This document shows, piece by piece, positions 17,583 through 26,135 of a DNA stretch of 55,109 bases. This DNA comes from Emticicia agri. GTDB taxonomy: Bacteria; Bacteroidota; Bacteroidia; Cytophagales; Spirosomataceae. The notes under the pieces were generated by a model. The model made no database searches, was not told where the DNA came from, and worked only from the letters and a program-made list of their open reading frames with translations. The translations under genes were made by a program, and so were the position numbers. The stretch lies in the NCBI GenBank assembly GCA_945860265.1, contig CAMAQF010000016.1:1-55109 (forward strand), written 5' to 3'. How positions within the stretch are numbered: position 1 is the first letter of the stretch; each line of letters starts with the position of its first letter.

Positions 17583-18827
17583 ATGAAAAAAACTCTTCAG
17601 TACCTTATTTCTCTAACAGTTGCCGTTGTTTTAGTATGGTTTACCTTTAAAGACATCGACCTAAACACGCTTTGGGGAAAAATAAAACAAGCCGATTATC
17701 GTTGGGTTGCACTCTCAGCCGTGATGGCTTTAGTGGCACATTGGAGTCGGGCGTATCGTTGGGTTTTGATGCTTGAACCGATGGGCTATAAACCCTCGGT
17801 TTTTCGTACAACATTGGCGGTTTTGGTTGGTTACGGAGCTAATTTAATTTTTCCAAGAGCAGGTGAAGTCGCTCGTTGCGGAACACTCAATAAATTAGAA
17901 AATATTCCATTTGAAAAATCATTTGGGGCGGTAATCGCCGAACGTTTAATTGATGTTATAGTGCTTTTATTGTTAATTTTCTTGAATTTTATTCTCGAAT
18001 TCGACCGTCTAAAAGATGTTTTCTTTAACTTTTTTGGCGAAAAATTCAAAAACCCACTCTTACTCGGCAGTTATGCTTTAGTTGGAATTGGTTTGCTTGT
18101 AGCGGCTTATTTTATATTCAAGAAAAATCAAGATAAAATCGCACAAAATGCTCTTTATCAGAAAGTTGCTAAATCAATCGGTGGTTTTGCGAGTGGTTTT
18201 ATGAGTGTTCGAAATCTTAAGAACCCTTCGGCATTCATTTTTCATACTATTCTGATTTGGACAATGTATTTCATAATGACTTATGTTCTTTGTTTTGCAT
18301 TGCCCGAAACCGCTAATCTTTCGCCATTGGCAGCACTTTCTATCTTTGTGATGGGTTCAATCGGCATGGCTGCACCAACACAAGGCGGTATTGGCAGTTA
18401 TCACTTTTTGGTAGGAAGTATCGTTGTTCTTTATGGGCTTTCAGAGCAAGATGGCATCACACTCGCTACGTTCCTTCATGCTATGCAAGGAATGGTTTTT
18501 GTAGCAGTTTTTGGTATTATTGCTTTTTTATTGACATTGGTTTTGCCGAAAAGAGAAAGTATAAATTCAAAATACTCTAAGAGCGATGAGTTCAGAAGCA
18601 ATAAGCTTCATTCACTAAAAGGTGAATCACAAATACCTTCTCATATCAATAAAAATAAAGAAACTGAACAATTAGACAGTAATACTTCAGACAATAACCT
18701 AATAGACAAATCCAGTTTTATTTCTAGCGATGGAGAGGAAGAAGAGATTATCAAACAAAAATCTCTAAATATTAATTTTAAATGGGATTCATCTAAATAC
18801 ATCAAACGAAAGAAAAAGAAAAGCTAA
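17583..18827 (+). CDS. Flippase-like integral membrane protein (lysylphosphatidylglycerol synthase TM family, UPF0104)
   Basis: A 414-aa inner-membrane protein with about eight hydrophobic segments between residues 6 and 325. It includes the family segments S-R-A-Y-R-W (about 50-60), G-Y-G-A-N-L-I-F-P-R-A-G-E-V-A-R and A-P-T-Q-G-G-I-G-S-Y-H. This domain occurs in MprF and in many stand-alone proteins of unknown substrate, generally thought to move lipids or lipid-linked molecules. The C-terminal tail of about 80 residues is polar and charged, ending I-K-R-K-K-K-K-S. An in-frame GTG at 17535 was rejected because it runs through the palindrome and lacks a membrane-protein N-terminus. Confidence 0.85.
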   Translation: MKKTLQYLISLTVAVVLVWFTFKDIDLNTLWGKIKQADYRWVALSAVMALVAHWSRAYRWVLMLEPMGYKPSVFRTTLAVLVGYGANLIFPRAGEVARCGTLNKLENIPFEKSFGAVIAERLIDVIVLLLLIFLNFILEFDRLKDVFFNFFGEKFKNPLLLGSYALVGIGLLVAAYFIFKKNQDKIAQNALYQKVAKSIGGFASGFMSVRNLKNPSAFIFHTILIWTMYFIMTYVLCFALPETANLSPLAALSIFVMGSIGMAAPTQGGIGSYHFLVGSIVVLYGLSEQDGITLATFLHAMQGMVFVAVFGIIAFLLTLVLPKRESINSKYSKSDEFRSNKLHSLKGESQIPSHINKNKETEQLDSNTSDNNLIDKSSFISSDGEEEEIIKQKSLNINFKWDSSKYIKRKKKKS

Positions 18828-18842
18828 ATTTTCCACAAAAAA

Positions 18843-19322
18843 ATGACCGAATCAAAAATATTAAGTTTAATAAAGGCCAAACAAAAAATCGAGCAATGGC
18901 AATCTGAAGGTAAAAAAATCGTTTTTACTAACGGATGCTTCGATATTGTTCATCTCGGACACATTGATTACCTTGAAAAAGCTAGAAACTTAGGCGATAA
19001 ACTAGTGCTCGGTTTAAACACCGACGCTTCGGTGAGGCGTTTGAAAGGTGAAAGTCGGCCAGTAATAAACGAGTACGCTCGTTCACGCATGATGGCAACG
19101 ATGAGTTTTATTGATGCTGTCATTTTGTTCGATGAACCAACGCCAAAAGAACTAATTGAGACACTTTGTCCGAATATTTTGGTCAAAGGTGATGATTATT
19201 CGGTTGAAAACATCGTTGGTGCAGATTTTGTTATGGCAAATGGAGGTGAGGTAAAAACTATTTCATTAGTAAAAGGTTATTCAACTAGCTCAATTATTCA
19301 GAAAATAAAAGAAAGTTATTAG
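18843..19322 (+). CDS. rfaE2: D-glycero-beta-D-manno-heptose 1-phosphate adenylyltransferase
   Basis: A 159-aa nucleotidyltransferase corresponding to the C-terminal half of HldE. It makes ADP-activated heptose for the lipopolysaccharide core. The signature [13 protein letters not shown] (28-40, with the H-x-G-H motif) is intact, and Y-S-T-S-S-I-I near the C-terminus is the second nucleotide-binding motif. No kinase half (HldE1) is fused or adjacent, so that activity must be encoded elsewhere. It is separated from the flippase-like gene by 15 bases and is likely co-transcribed. Confidence 0.92.
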   Translation: MTESKILSLIKAKQKIEQWQSEGKKIVFTNGCFDIVHLGHIDYLEKARNLGDKLVLGLNTDASVRRLKGESRPVINEYARSRMMATMSFIDAVILFDEPTPKELIETLCPNILVKGDDYSVENIVGADFVMANGGEVKTISLVKGYSTSSIIQKIKESY

Positions 19323-19376
19323 TCGACAGTTCACTATCGACAGCCAATAGATTTACAACTAAAAAAAACAAAAACT

Positions 19377-20075
19377 ATGATTTTCGTTATCAGTATTGTC
19401 TTTATGCTACTTGGTTTATGGGTATCAAGACGTTTAAAGAGTAAATTTGAAAAATATTCACAGATTCGTTTGAGTAACGGAATGACCGGAGCAGAAATTG
19501 CACAGCGGATGCTCCACGACAACGGAATTTATGACGTAAGAATCATACAAGTAGAAGGTCAATTAACCGACCATTACGACCCGTTGAGCAAAACTGTAAA
19601 CCTCAGCTATGACGTTTATACTGGTTCAAGTGCAGCTTCGGCAGCAGTAGCAGCCCACGAATGTGGACATGCTGTACAACACGCAATGGCTTATGCACCG
19701 CTAAAAATGCGTTCGTCGCTTGTGCCAATTGTCAATGTTGCTACTAAAGGCATGAATCTTTTCTACATGTTTGGATTTATGTTTATGGGTTATATTTTTT
19801 CACGAAATACACCAATGGCTCAATCGGTTTTGTTGGCTTTGATAGTGGCCAATGCCGCAATTGCATTATTTTCGATCATTACATTACCAGTAGAATATGA
19901 TGCAAGTAACCGTGCATTGAAATGGATGGAAATGAAAGCCATTGTAACCAACGGCGAACATGATATGGCCAAAGACGCATTAAAATGGGCTGCTTTGACT
20001 TATGTTGTAGCGGCCGCAGGTGCAGTAGCTAACTTGCTTTATTATTTAAGTATGTTTTTGGGCAGAAGAGATTAA
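19377..20075 (+). CDS. yugP: YugP-type membrane zinc metallopeptidase
   Basis: A 232-aa membrane protein with an N-terminal membrane segment (1-18), a zinc motif H94-E-C-G-H98 in A-A-H-E-C-G-H-A-V-Q-H-A, and hydrophobic segments around 125-170 and the C-terminus. This matches the neutral zinc metallopeptidase family of B. subtilis YugP, whose natural substrate is not well established. The ATG start fits the membrane segment. It ends the cluster starting at panD; a terminator follows. Confidence 0.9.
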   Translation: MIFVISIVFMLLGLWVSRRLKSKFEKYSQIRLSNGMTGAEIAQRMLHDNGIYDVRIIQVEGQLTDHYDPLSKTVNLSYDVYTGSSAASAAVAAHECGHAVQHAMAYAPLKMRSSLVPIVNVATKGMNLFYMFGFMFMGYIFSRNTPMAQSVLLALIVANAAIALFSIITLPVEYDASNRALKWMEMKAIVTNGEHDMAKDALKWAALTYVVAAAGAVANLLYYLSMFLGRRD

Positions 20076-20111
20076 TGATAGGACGATTTCCTAAATTACT
20101 TTCAATGAAAG

Positions 20112-20157
20112 AACCACGAATTTAACGATTATTTTTTGTTGAATTCGTGGTTTTTTG
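20112..20157 (+). terminator. Rho-independent terminator after yugP
   Basis: An 11-bp stem (AACCACGAATT at 20112-20122, complement 20142-20152) with an AT-rich loop is followed by a run of T on the plus strand, 37 bases past the yugP stop. Confidence 0.8.
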
Positions 20158-20198
20158 TTGTATATTCGTATCCATAATTTTCTAATAAATTTAAAATA

Positions 20199-20378
20199 AT
20201 GACCGCTCCAACTACCAAAATACAGCGTATGAGAGGCTTAAATTTAGCAAAAAAGCTAGTTGAAAGCCAAAGAGAAAGCCATGAAGAGAGTCTTCAATCA
20301 ATGAGAGATCCTAATTCAGATTTAAGTAAGGCTATCGAAAAACTCAAACGTAATAATGCAAAACCTGCCAAGTTATAA
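20199..20378 (+). CDS. Small basic helical protein overlapping the DUF6169-like gene
   Basis: A 59-aa predicted protein starting M-T-A-P-T-T-K-I-Q-R-M-R-G-L-N-L and ending N-A-K-P-A-K-L. It is rich in Lys, Arg, Glu and Ser and is probably one long helix, with no signal peptide. It overlaps the next gene by 23 bases in another frame, which supports translational coupling and a real gene. The short charged upstream protein plus a larger downstream protein is an arrangement typical of toxin-antitoxin pairs, but no known antitoxin fold is visible. Function unknown. Confidence 0.65.
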   Translation: MTAPTTKIQRMRGLNLAKKLVESQRESHEESLQSMRDPNSDLSKAIEKLKRNNAKPAKL

Positions 20379-20856
20379 TTTCATTTTTGTTGGAGGTAAA
20401 GAAAACTCTTATGTTTTTGAAACAGAAATTGGCGTCATTAACGAAGTAAAATTTAAACCCTCAAAGTATATTTTTGAATCTGGTTTTTCATATTCTGACT
20501 TTACTTTTGAGTTTTTTATCAAGGTTTTAGAGAATCCTATCCATAAATCACCTCCACTTGATATAAAAGTATCGGCAACTACCGTTGTAATTTTCATTGA
20601 TTTTTTTAAGAATGAGCAAAATATAATTGTCTATACTTGCGAAACTAATGACTCTAAAGAGTATGCAAGATTCCGAAAATTTAATCATTGGTTTCAATCT
20701 TTCAATGATGGGACGTTTACGAAAGAAGATTATAAACTAAAAGATAAACTCAATAATACCATTTATTACAGCTCAATAATCCTAAAAAATAATAATCCAA
20801 ACAAACATGAGATTTTCGCAGAATTTGCAGAAGTCATGGAGCAATATTTAAAATAA
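20356..20856 (+). CDS. DUF6169-like protein
   Basis: A 166-aa soluble protein. The features G-G-K-E-N-S-Y-V-F-E-T-E near the start, V-K-F-K-P-S-K-Y-I-F-E, and the distinctive C-E-T-N-D-S-K-E-Y-A-R-F-R-K-F-N-H-W-F (about 95-113) resemble the DUF6169 family, seen mainly in Bacteroidota. The assignment is from memory of that pattern and is moderate. It begins inside the preceding 59-aa gene, and its stop is 4 bases before the alcohol dehydrogenase start, so the three may share a transcript. Function unknown. Confidence 0.75.
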   Translation: MQNLPSYNFIFVGGKENSYVFETEIGVINEVKFKPSKYIFESGFSYSDFTFEFFIKVLENPIHKSPPLDIKVSATTVVIFIDFFKNEQNIIVYTCETNDSKEYARFRKFNHWFQSFNDGTFTKEDYKLKDKLNNTIYYSSIILKNNNPNKHEIFAEFAEVMEQYLK

Positions 20857-20860
20857 AACT

Positions 20861-22024
20861 ATGAATTTCAACAACATTTCTCAATTCAATTTTCCTACTA
20901 AAATCCGTTTCGGTGCGGGCGTAGTTTCCGAACTTCCTGCCTATCTGAAAGACAATAATCTTTCAAAACCTTTGGTTGTGACTGACCCAAACGTGGCCAA
21001 TTTGCCATTTTTCAAGCAAATTGTTCAAGATTTATCATCGAAAGGTATTAGCGTTGAGGTTTTCAGCGATATTCATAAAAACCCTGTAAAATCAGATGTA
21101 TATAAAGGTGACAAAGCCTATTATGGCACTGACCGAGATAGCATCATTGGTATCGGTGGCGGTGCAGCGATTGATGTGGCAAGAGCGATTTTATTGAGAA
21201 TCAACCATCGAGAAGATTTATTTAAATACGACGATTTGATTGGTGGCGATGTTTACGTGACGAACGATGTTCCGCATTTTATTACGATTCCGACAACCGC
21301 CGGAACGGGCAGTGAAGTAGGTAGAAGTGCCATCATTGCCGACGATGAAACGCACCAGAAAAAAATCCTTTTCTCGCCAAAATTGCTCGCCAAAATCATA
21401 TTTGCAGACCCTATGCTTACCATGGATTTACCGCCATTTATCACCGCTGCAACGGGAATGGATGCCCTCACACATAATATGGAGGCATTTTTGGCAAAAA
21501 ACTGGCATCCATTGTGCGATGGTATTGCCTTGGAAGGCATAAGACTGATACATGAGTCTTTGGAAAAGGCAGTAAATAAACTTATGAGCGACGGTCAGCA
21601 TTTAGAGTCTCGCAGCAAAATGTTGATGGCTTCCTTGATGGGTGCGGTGGCTTTTCAGAAAGGTTTGGGCGTAGTGCATTCTTTGGCACATCCGCTTTCT
21701 TCTTTGCTTGATACACATCATGGCTTGGCCAATGCCGTAAATATTCCCTACGGAATGAAGTTTAATATTGTAGGTTTTGAAGATAAATTCCGCCGAATTG
21801 CTCGCACACTTGATTTAAAATATGAATCTGGCGAAGCGGTTGTTAAATATTTGTTTGAATTAAATACTAAAATAAATATTCCGCACCGTTTGCGAGATAT
21901 TGGTGTAAAATCGGAGCATATCGAAACGCTGGCCGATTTGGCAATTGCCGATTTTGCTCACCCAAATAATCCAAAACCTGTTTCGAGAGAAGATTTTAAG
22001 AATCTTTATCTTGAAGCATTATAA
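20861..22024 (+). CDS. Iron-containing alcohol dehydrogenase
   Basis: A 387-aa NAD(P)-dependent dehydrogenase of the group III (Fe-ADH) family. The nucleotide-binding G-I-G-G-G-A-A-I-D is at 97-105 and P-T-T-A-G-T-G-S-E at 144-152. The metal ligands are recognisable as D201, H205, H273 and H287 (M-D-A-L-T-H-N-M-E-A-F and H-S-L-A-H-P-L-S-S-L-L-D-T-H-H-G). All are intact, so an active enzyme is expected. Substrate cannot be set by sequence; broad aldehydes/alcohols are usual. It starts 4 bases after the DUF6169-like gene. Confidence 0.92.
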   Translation: MNFNNISQFNFPTKIRFGAGVVSELPAYLKDNNLSKPLVVTDPNVANLPFFKQIVQDLSSKGISVEVFSDIHKNPVKSDVYKGDKAYYGTDRDSIIGIGGGAAIDVARAILLRINHREDLFKYDDLIGGDVYVTNDVPHFITIPTTAGTGSEVGRSAIIADDETHQKKILFSPKLLAKIIFADPMLTMDLPPFITAATGMDALTHNMEAFLAKNWHPLCDGIALEGIRLIHESLEKAVNKLMSDGQHLESRSKMLMASLMGAVAFQKGLGVVHSLAHPLSSLLDTHHGLANAVNIPYGMKFNIVGFEDKFRRIARTLDLKYESGEAVVKYLFELNTKINIPHRLRDIGVKSEHIETLADLAIADFAHPNNPKPVSREDFKNLYLEAL

Positions 22025-22233
22025 CTTATCAAAAAACTATACATTTGTTTCAAAAGATACTAATTAACAACAAATACATGAAAAAGTGGTGTTTTGGTAG
22101 TTAACTCTATTTTGTAAAACCCCTATTAAGCAGTTGAGTATATTTAATCGACAAATTTGTTTTTCATAAAAAACTGATAGACAATATTTTAGGCAAGCAC
22201 AACTTATTTATGTTATTCTAAATTTTTACTATC

Positions 22234-22977
22234 ATGAAATTCTCTTTGACTATTACTCTCTTGATCTTATTTTCCGACCAAATTTTTGGACAAATAACCA
22301 ATAATAAATACGATTATTTTTTGAGGAAAATACAAATTGCAGGAAGTAGCGACAGTAAAATAGTTGTAAATAAAAACAATGGTGACACAACCTTTCAAGC
22401 GTACTATAATTCGAGAGATGTGGTGAATAACACCCATCAAGAATTTACAAAAACCTATAAAGGCACGCCTTTTTTTAAGAATGGCTGGTATAAAGGAAAA
22501 ATAAGCACCGAAAGTGGAAAAGAAATGGAGTTTTTTTTGGCTTTCAACATACAAAAAAACGAACTTCATATTGTAGAAGATGTAAAGAAAGATGCTATCG
22601 CAATCAAACCAGAATCATTTACGATTCTCGGGCATCATTTTAGTAAGTTTGAAAATGCTTATTATGAGATTATTCATATCAGTAAAAATACGCTTCTTAA
22701 GGAATATGCATGTGTTTTGCATAGCTCAAATACCGAAAAAACTGGATATGATTCTTCGGGTGAATACGAAGGTGAATTTGTGAAGTCTTCCAAATTTTTT
22801 ATACTTAAAGATGAATCGGTAGTTAAACTTCCAAGAGGGAAAAGCTTCTTTAATCTTTTTGGCGATAAAAAAAATTTAGTTGAGCAATATGCAAGGGCTA
22901 ATAATATTAATCTTAAAACAGAAAACGGACTCGTTAGTGCTTTCAAATACTTCGATACGCTAGAAAATCCTCAATGA
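22234..22977 (+). CDS. Secreted protein of unknown function
   Basis: A 247-aa protein with a Sec signal peptide (cleavage near Q-I-F-G-Q). The mature region is rich in Lys, Asn and aromatic residues with no recognised domain. Its stop overlaps the start of the next gene by 4 bases (ATGA), so it is translationally coupled to the GATase gene. Orphan periplasmic protein; no function proposed. Confidence 0.75.
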   Translation: MKFSLTITLLILFSDQIFGQITNNKYDYFLRKIQIAGSSDSKIVVNKNNGDTTFQAYYNSRDVVNNTHQEFTKTYKGTPFFKNGWYKGKISTESGKEMEFFLAFNIQKNELHIVEDVKKDAIAIKPESFTILGHHFSKFENAYYEIIHISKNTLLKEYACVLHSSNTEKTGYDSSGEYEGEFVKSSKFFILKDESVVKLPRGKSFFNLFGDKKNLVEQYARANNINLKTENGLVSAFKYFDTLENPQ

Positions 22978-23756
22978 AAATAGGTATTACAGATTGTGGA
23001 GATAAATATCAAATCTATGAAAAATGGATTTTATCACAAAATTCTTTGGTTGGCACTCATCACATTGAAGTGATTAAGCTTGGCTATAAATTTAATAACC
23101 TGCACGAAATAGAAAAGTGCGATGGGATTGTTTTGACTGGTGGCGAAGATGTGCATCCAAGTTTATATAATCGGCCTGAGTTTTTGAACTTGTGCAATCC
23201 AAATTTTATGGATGATCGCCGTGATGAATTTGAATGGAAAGTATGTGAGCATATCTTCAAGAATCAAACGCCAGTTTTAGGCATTTGTCGAGGTTTACAA
23301 CTGGTAAATGTATTCCTTGGTGGCACACTGATTCCGGATATACTGACTGCTGGAAAAGAAAACCACTCGAAATATTATGAAGGACAAGACCGCTATCATT
23401 CCATTGAGATTTTGCATGATTCTGAACTGTCAAAAATTACAAATATTGTATATGGAGACGTAAATTCGGCACATCATCAATCCGCTAATATTATTGCCAA
23501 ACCTCTAAAAATTAATGCCTTATCTGATGATAGAGTTGTGGAGGGATTGGAGTTCGACTTCGCTGATTCTATTGGGTTCGGCTCAGCTCACCCAACAGAA
23601 CCCTATTCGGTGGCTGAGCGAAGTCGAAGCCAGCGAAACCACTATTTGATGCTCGTACAATGGCACCCCGAACGTATTATTAATACCGAGCAAAATAATT
23701 TTTCTTATAAAATTCGACAAAATTTTGTCGAACATATTCAATCAAAAATTCAATAA
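22974..23756 (+). CDS. Class I glutamine amidotransferase-like peptidase C26 (gamma-glutamyl hydrolase family)
   Basis: A 260-aa cytoplasmic hydrolase. The catalytic triad is recognisable as C105 (G-I-C-R-G-L-Q), H231 and E233 (W-H-P-E). It belongs to the PuuD/gamma-Glu-GABA hydrolase type. Residues about 193-222 are not family-like: they are the in-frame translation of a GC-rich palindromic insertion (23553-23628) carrying perfect 12-bp inverted arms. This falls just before the conserved L-V-Q-W-H-P-E strand and must form an extra loop. It overlaps its neighbours by 4 bases (upstream) and 1 base (downstream). The substrate is probably a gamma-glutamyl compound; activity with the insertion is uncertain. 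Confidence 0.88.
   Translation: MKIGITDCGDKYQIYEKWILSQNSLVGTHHIEVIKLGYKFNNLHEIEKCDGIVLTGGEDVHPSLYNRPEFLNLCNPNFMDDRRDEFEWKVCEHIFKNQTPVLGICRGLQLVNVFLGGTLIPDILTAGKENHSKYYEGQDRYHSIEILHDSELSKITNIVYGDVNSAHHQSANIIAKPLKINALSDDRVVEGLEFDFADSIGFGSAHPTEPYSVAERSRSQRNHYLMLVQWHPERIINTEQNNFSYKIRQNFVEHIQSKIQ
23553..23628. repeat. REP-like palindromic insertion inside a coding sequence
   Basis: TTCGACTTCGCT (23553-23564) and its exact complement AGCGAAGTCGAA (23617-23628) flank an inner inverted pair GGGTTC (23574-23579)/GAACCC (23598-23603). A near-complementary GCTCAGC/GCTGAGC pair also lies in between. The element is much GC-richer than the surrounding gene and keeps the reading frame open. Confidence 0.75.
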
Positions 23757-24103
23757 TGACACTCGAATCTTTTCTAAAAAAACTCAACGAAAACCCTCAA
23801 GAAGTAGCATTTTCAGATACTATGGCCGTTGTAGAAGAACTCTATAATTTTACACCAACGGCTTTCCAAAATGGAGATTTAAACAACGAAGCTGGACAAA
23901 ACTCTGGCTCATGCAAATTATTTTCATTCGCGAAACTCCAAAATTTTTCGATCGAACAAACCCTTACTTGCTTTGGCGATTTTTACCGCAAAGATGTACT
24001 CGAAAACCCCGAGGCAACAAACCACCAAAACATCAGAAACTTTATAAAAACTGGTTGGCATGCCATTTCTTTTGAAGGTCAAGCACTTGTTGAGAAAAAA
24101 TAA
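23756..24103 (+). CDS. HopJ type III effector-like protein
   Basis: A 115-aa protein with the HopJ family pattern: F-S-D-T-M-A-V-V-E-E-L-Y-N-F-T-P-T-A-F-Q-N-G near 19-40, then N-E-A-G-Q-N-S-G-S-C-K-L-F-S-F-A and C-F-G-D-F-Y-R-K-D-V-L. The name comes from a Pseudomonas effector, but the family is widespread in free-living bacteria without type III secretion, so a housekeeping role is likelier. Its start overlaps the preceding GATase stop by one base, so it is the last gene of a three-gene operon. Confidence 0.9.
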   Translation: MTLESFLKKLNENPQEVAFSDTMAVVEELYNFTPTAFQNGDLNNEAGQNSGSCKLFSFAKLQNFSIEQTLTCFGDFYRKDVLENPEATNHQNIRNFIKTGWHAISFEGQALVEKK

Positions 24104-24111
24104 ATTTACTA

Positions 24112-24143
24112 TATGTGGCACACCTTCGTAGGTATGCCACATA
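24112..24143. terminator. Bidirectional terminator-like hairpin between convergent genes
   Basis: TATGTGGCA (24112-24120) pairs with TGCCACATA (24135-24143), with a few more imperfect pairs inside. It sits 8 bases past the HopJ-like stop and just before the converging MutS-like stop. The sequence resembles the hairpin at 4547-4575. Confidence 0.7.
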
Positions 24144-24156
24144 ATATCTTACAACT

Positions 24157-25965
24157 TTAAAGGTTCTCTCCAATTGGCAAGCCAATAGATTTCAATAAAA
24201 GTGAAGCATTGAAACTCTTACAAACACCTTCTTTTATCAAATAATCAAATAATAATTCGCCATTTTCGGTGGCATACTCGAAATAATAATTTTTAACTTC
24301 TTTGGGGTACTGCTCTGAAATTTCGGTCATACGCAAATCATGCGTAGACACCATTGCATAAGCATTTGAATTTACGATTTTCTCCAATAATGCCATCGAA
24401 CCAGCCAATTTATCCTCCGAATTTGTTCCTCTAAGCATTTCATCAATCAAAAACAAAGCATTTTCATTGTTGTTAATGGCGGCCAAAACTAACTTTATTC
24501 GTTCGATTTCAGCCTTAAAAGTAGAAGCGTTTTGTTGAATAGAATCTTTGATTCGCATATAGCAAATCAATTTTATACCGAGACTAATATCCATTTTTTT
24601 TGCAAAAACTGGGCAACCCGCATATGCCAAAATAATATTTAGACCAACTGTTCGCAAAAATGTGCTTTTGCCTGACATATTTGAGCCAGTGATTAGCGTA
24701 AGTCGATTTTTTTCATCAAAATCAAAACTATTACAAACTACATTTTTGGTATTGATGAGCGGATGTCCCAAATTTTTCCCATGTAATTTGAATGTTTTAC
24801 TATCATTCATCTCTGGGAAACACCAATCTGGTTTATTGAAATATAGATTTCCTATACTTGCATAGAGTTCAAAAACTCCAATTACATCAAAAATTTTCTC
24901 AAAAAAATCAGGATTATCTTTCAGCCAAACCCTAAGTTTGATTAATTGAACTGGCTGAAAGGGTGTAGCCAAAGTCAAGAAAAGCGAAGCCAACATATTG
25001 CGTCGCATATCCAGTTTTTTCAGAATAATCACAAAATCGTCAATCGGATTCTTGGTATTTAGTTTTGAAATGGGCAATCGTCCGTGAGCCGTTTTTAAGA
25101 TTTCCGAATGCCAATTTTCTTGAGCGATAAGCCTAGTTGCGACACCAAATTTTTCCATCAAACGACCTGCTCCTGCCACCGTTTCAAAATATTCTTCGGT
25201 ATGATTGCGGTTGATGCCAGTCAATCTAAAATTTATCAAAGCCAAAACTACCACACCATAACCAGCAAACGAAGGTGACACAAAATAAGCAGATGAAAAG
25301 ATAGCTACCCATAAAAAAGGCAATATTTTAGTATAAATCGCAATAAATTTCTCCAATTTTAGCACTGGCGGATGCTCAATTTGATTCAATACTTTACTCA
25401 CTCCACGCTCTTCGTTTGAAATCTTAAACATCGAAGCAAAAAAACTCAATCGCCAATCGGTTTTAACAGCCATTTCTTTAGCTGCTTCTTGTTTTTGATT
25501 GACTGAAAAAGTCTGATTTTCGCCCAAAAGTTGATGAGCAAAATAATCGCTTCCCGACTTACTTTTTGTTCTATTTATCAAATGAAATAGCGTTCCATTG
25601 CCAAAAATATCCAAATCTTCACTAAAATTATGCGTTGGTCGGCCGTATTCTTGACCGTTATAATACATTCCCGAAATTCCCTCCAAGCAAGTCAACTCAT
25701 TTTTAATCACGGCGAGCGTTGTTTCTTTTAAATCAATTTCGGAATCAATTTTTTCGTGAAATTTTACTATATAATAAAATCCTAAAATGCCGCCAATGAT
25801 TGAAAATCCACCAACGATTTCGTTGAGTATGAAAAGCTGATAGACCACCACCAACAACACAATAAGCAGCAATAATCGGAACATCGAAATTTGGTCACTT
25901 TTCTTTTTTAAGTTGGCAATTTCAGTAAGTAATATTGTTATTTTTTCTTGATAAGTCTTTTCCAT
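24157..25965 (-). CDS. Membrane-anchored MutS-family ATPase
   Basis: A 602-aa protein with a MutS-type ATPase at the C-terminus: Walker A G427-S-N-M-S-G-K-S434, Walker B F-L-I-D508-E509, and the switch T-H-D-L. The N-terminus has two hydrophobic segments (about 31-47 and 50-67), with further hydrophobic stretches near 215-255. The DNA mismatch-binding domain of MutS is absent. It resembles MutS-related proteins of Bacteroidota annotated only as mismatch-repair-like; role unknown. The ATG (M-E-K-T-Y-Q-E-K) is chosen over an in-frame TTG 12 codons upstream. Confidence 0.87.
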   Translation of the reverse strand: MEKTYQEKITILLTEIANLKKKSDQISMFRLLLLIVLLVVVYQLFILNEIVGGFSIIGGILGFYYIVKFHEKIDSEIDLKETTLAVIKNELTCLEGISGMYYNGQEYGRPTHNFSEDLDIFGNGTLFHLINRTKSKSGSDYFAHQLLGENQTFSVNQKQEAAKEMAVKTDWRLSFFASMFKISNEERGVSKVLNQIEHPPVLKLEKFIAIYTKILPFLWVAIFSSAYFVSPSFAGYGVVVLALINFRLTGINRNHTEEYFETVAGAGRLMEKFGVATRLIAQENWHSEILKTAHGRLPISKLNTKNPIDDFVIILKKLDMRRNMLASLFLTLATPFQPVQLIKLRVWLKDNPDFFEKIFDVIGVFELYASIGNLYFNKPDWCFPEMNDSKTFKLHGKNLGHPLINTKNVVCNSFDFDEKNRLTLITGSNMSGKSTFLRTVGLNIILAYAGCPVFAKKMDISLGIKLICYMRIKDSIQQNASTFKAEIERIKLVLAAINNNENALFLIDEMLRGTNSEDKLAGSMALLEKIVNSNAYAMVSTHDLRMTEISEQYPKEVKNYYFEYATENGELLFDYLIKEGVCKSFNASLLLKSIGLPIGENL

Positions 25966-26135
25966 TTGAGCATTTTTTGTATACTTCGCAAAAATAGGCA
26001 ACTATGTTGGAGTTTTAGGTGAAATATAAAAGTTTATCCACTTGAATCCTTATTTTTGTACAATAAAAGCAAACGTTGGCAAGGCTCAAAGCTTTGCCGA
26101 CGTTATTAAATTGATAATAAACGTAAAATACTATT

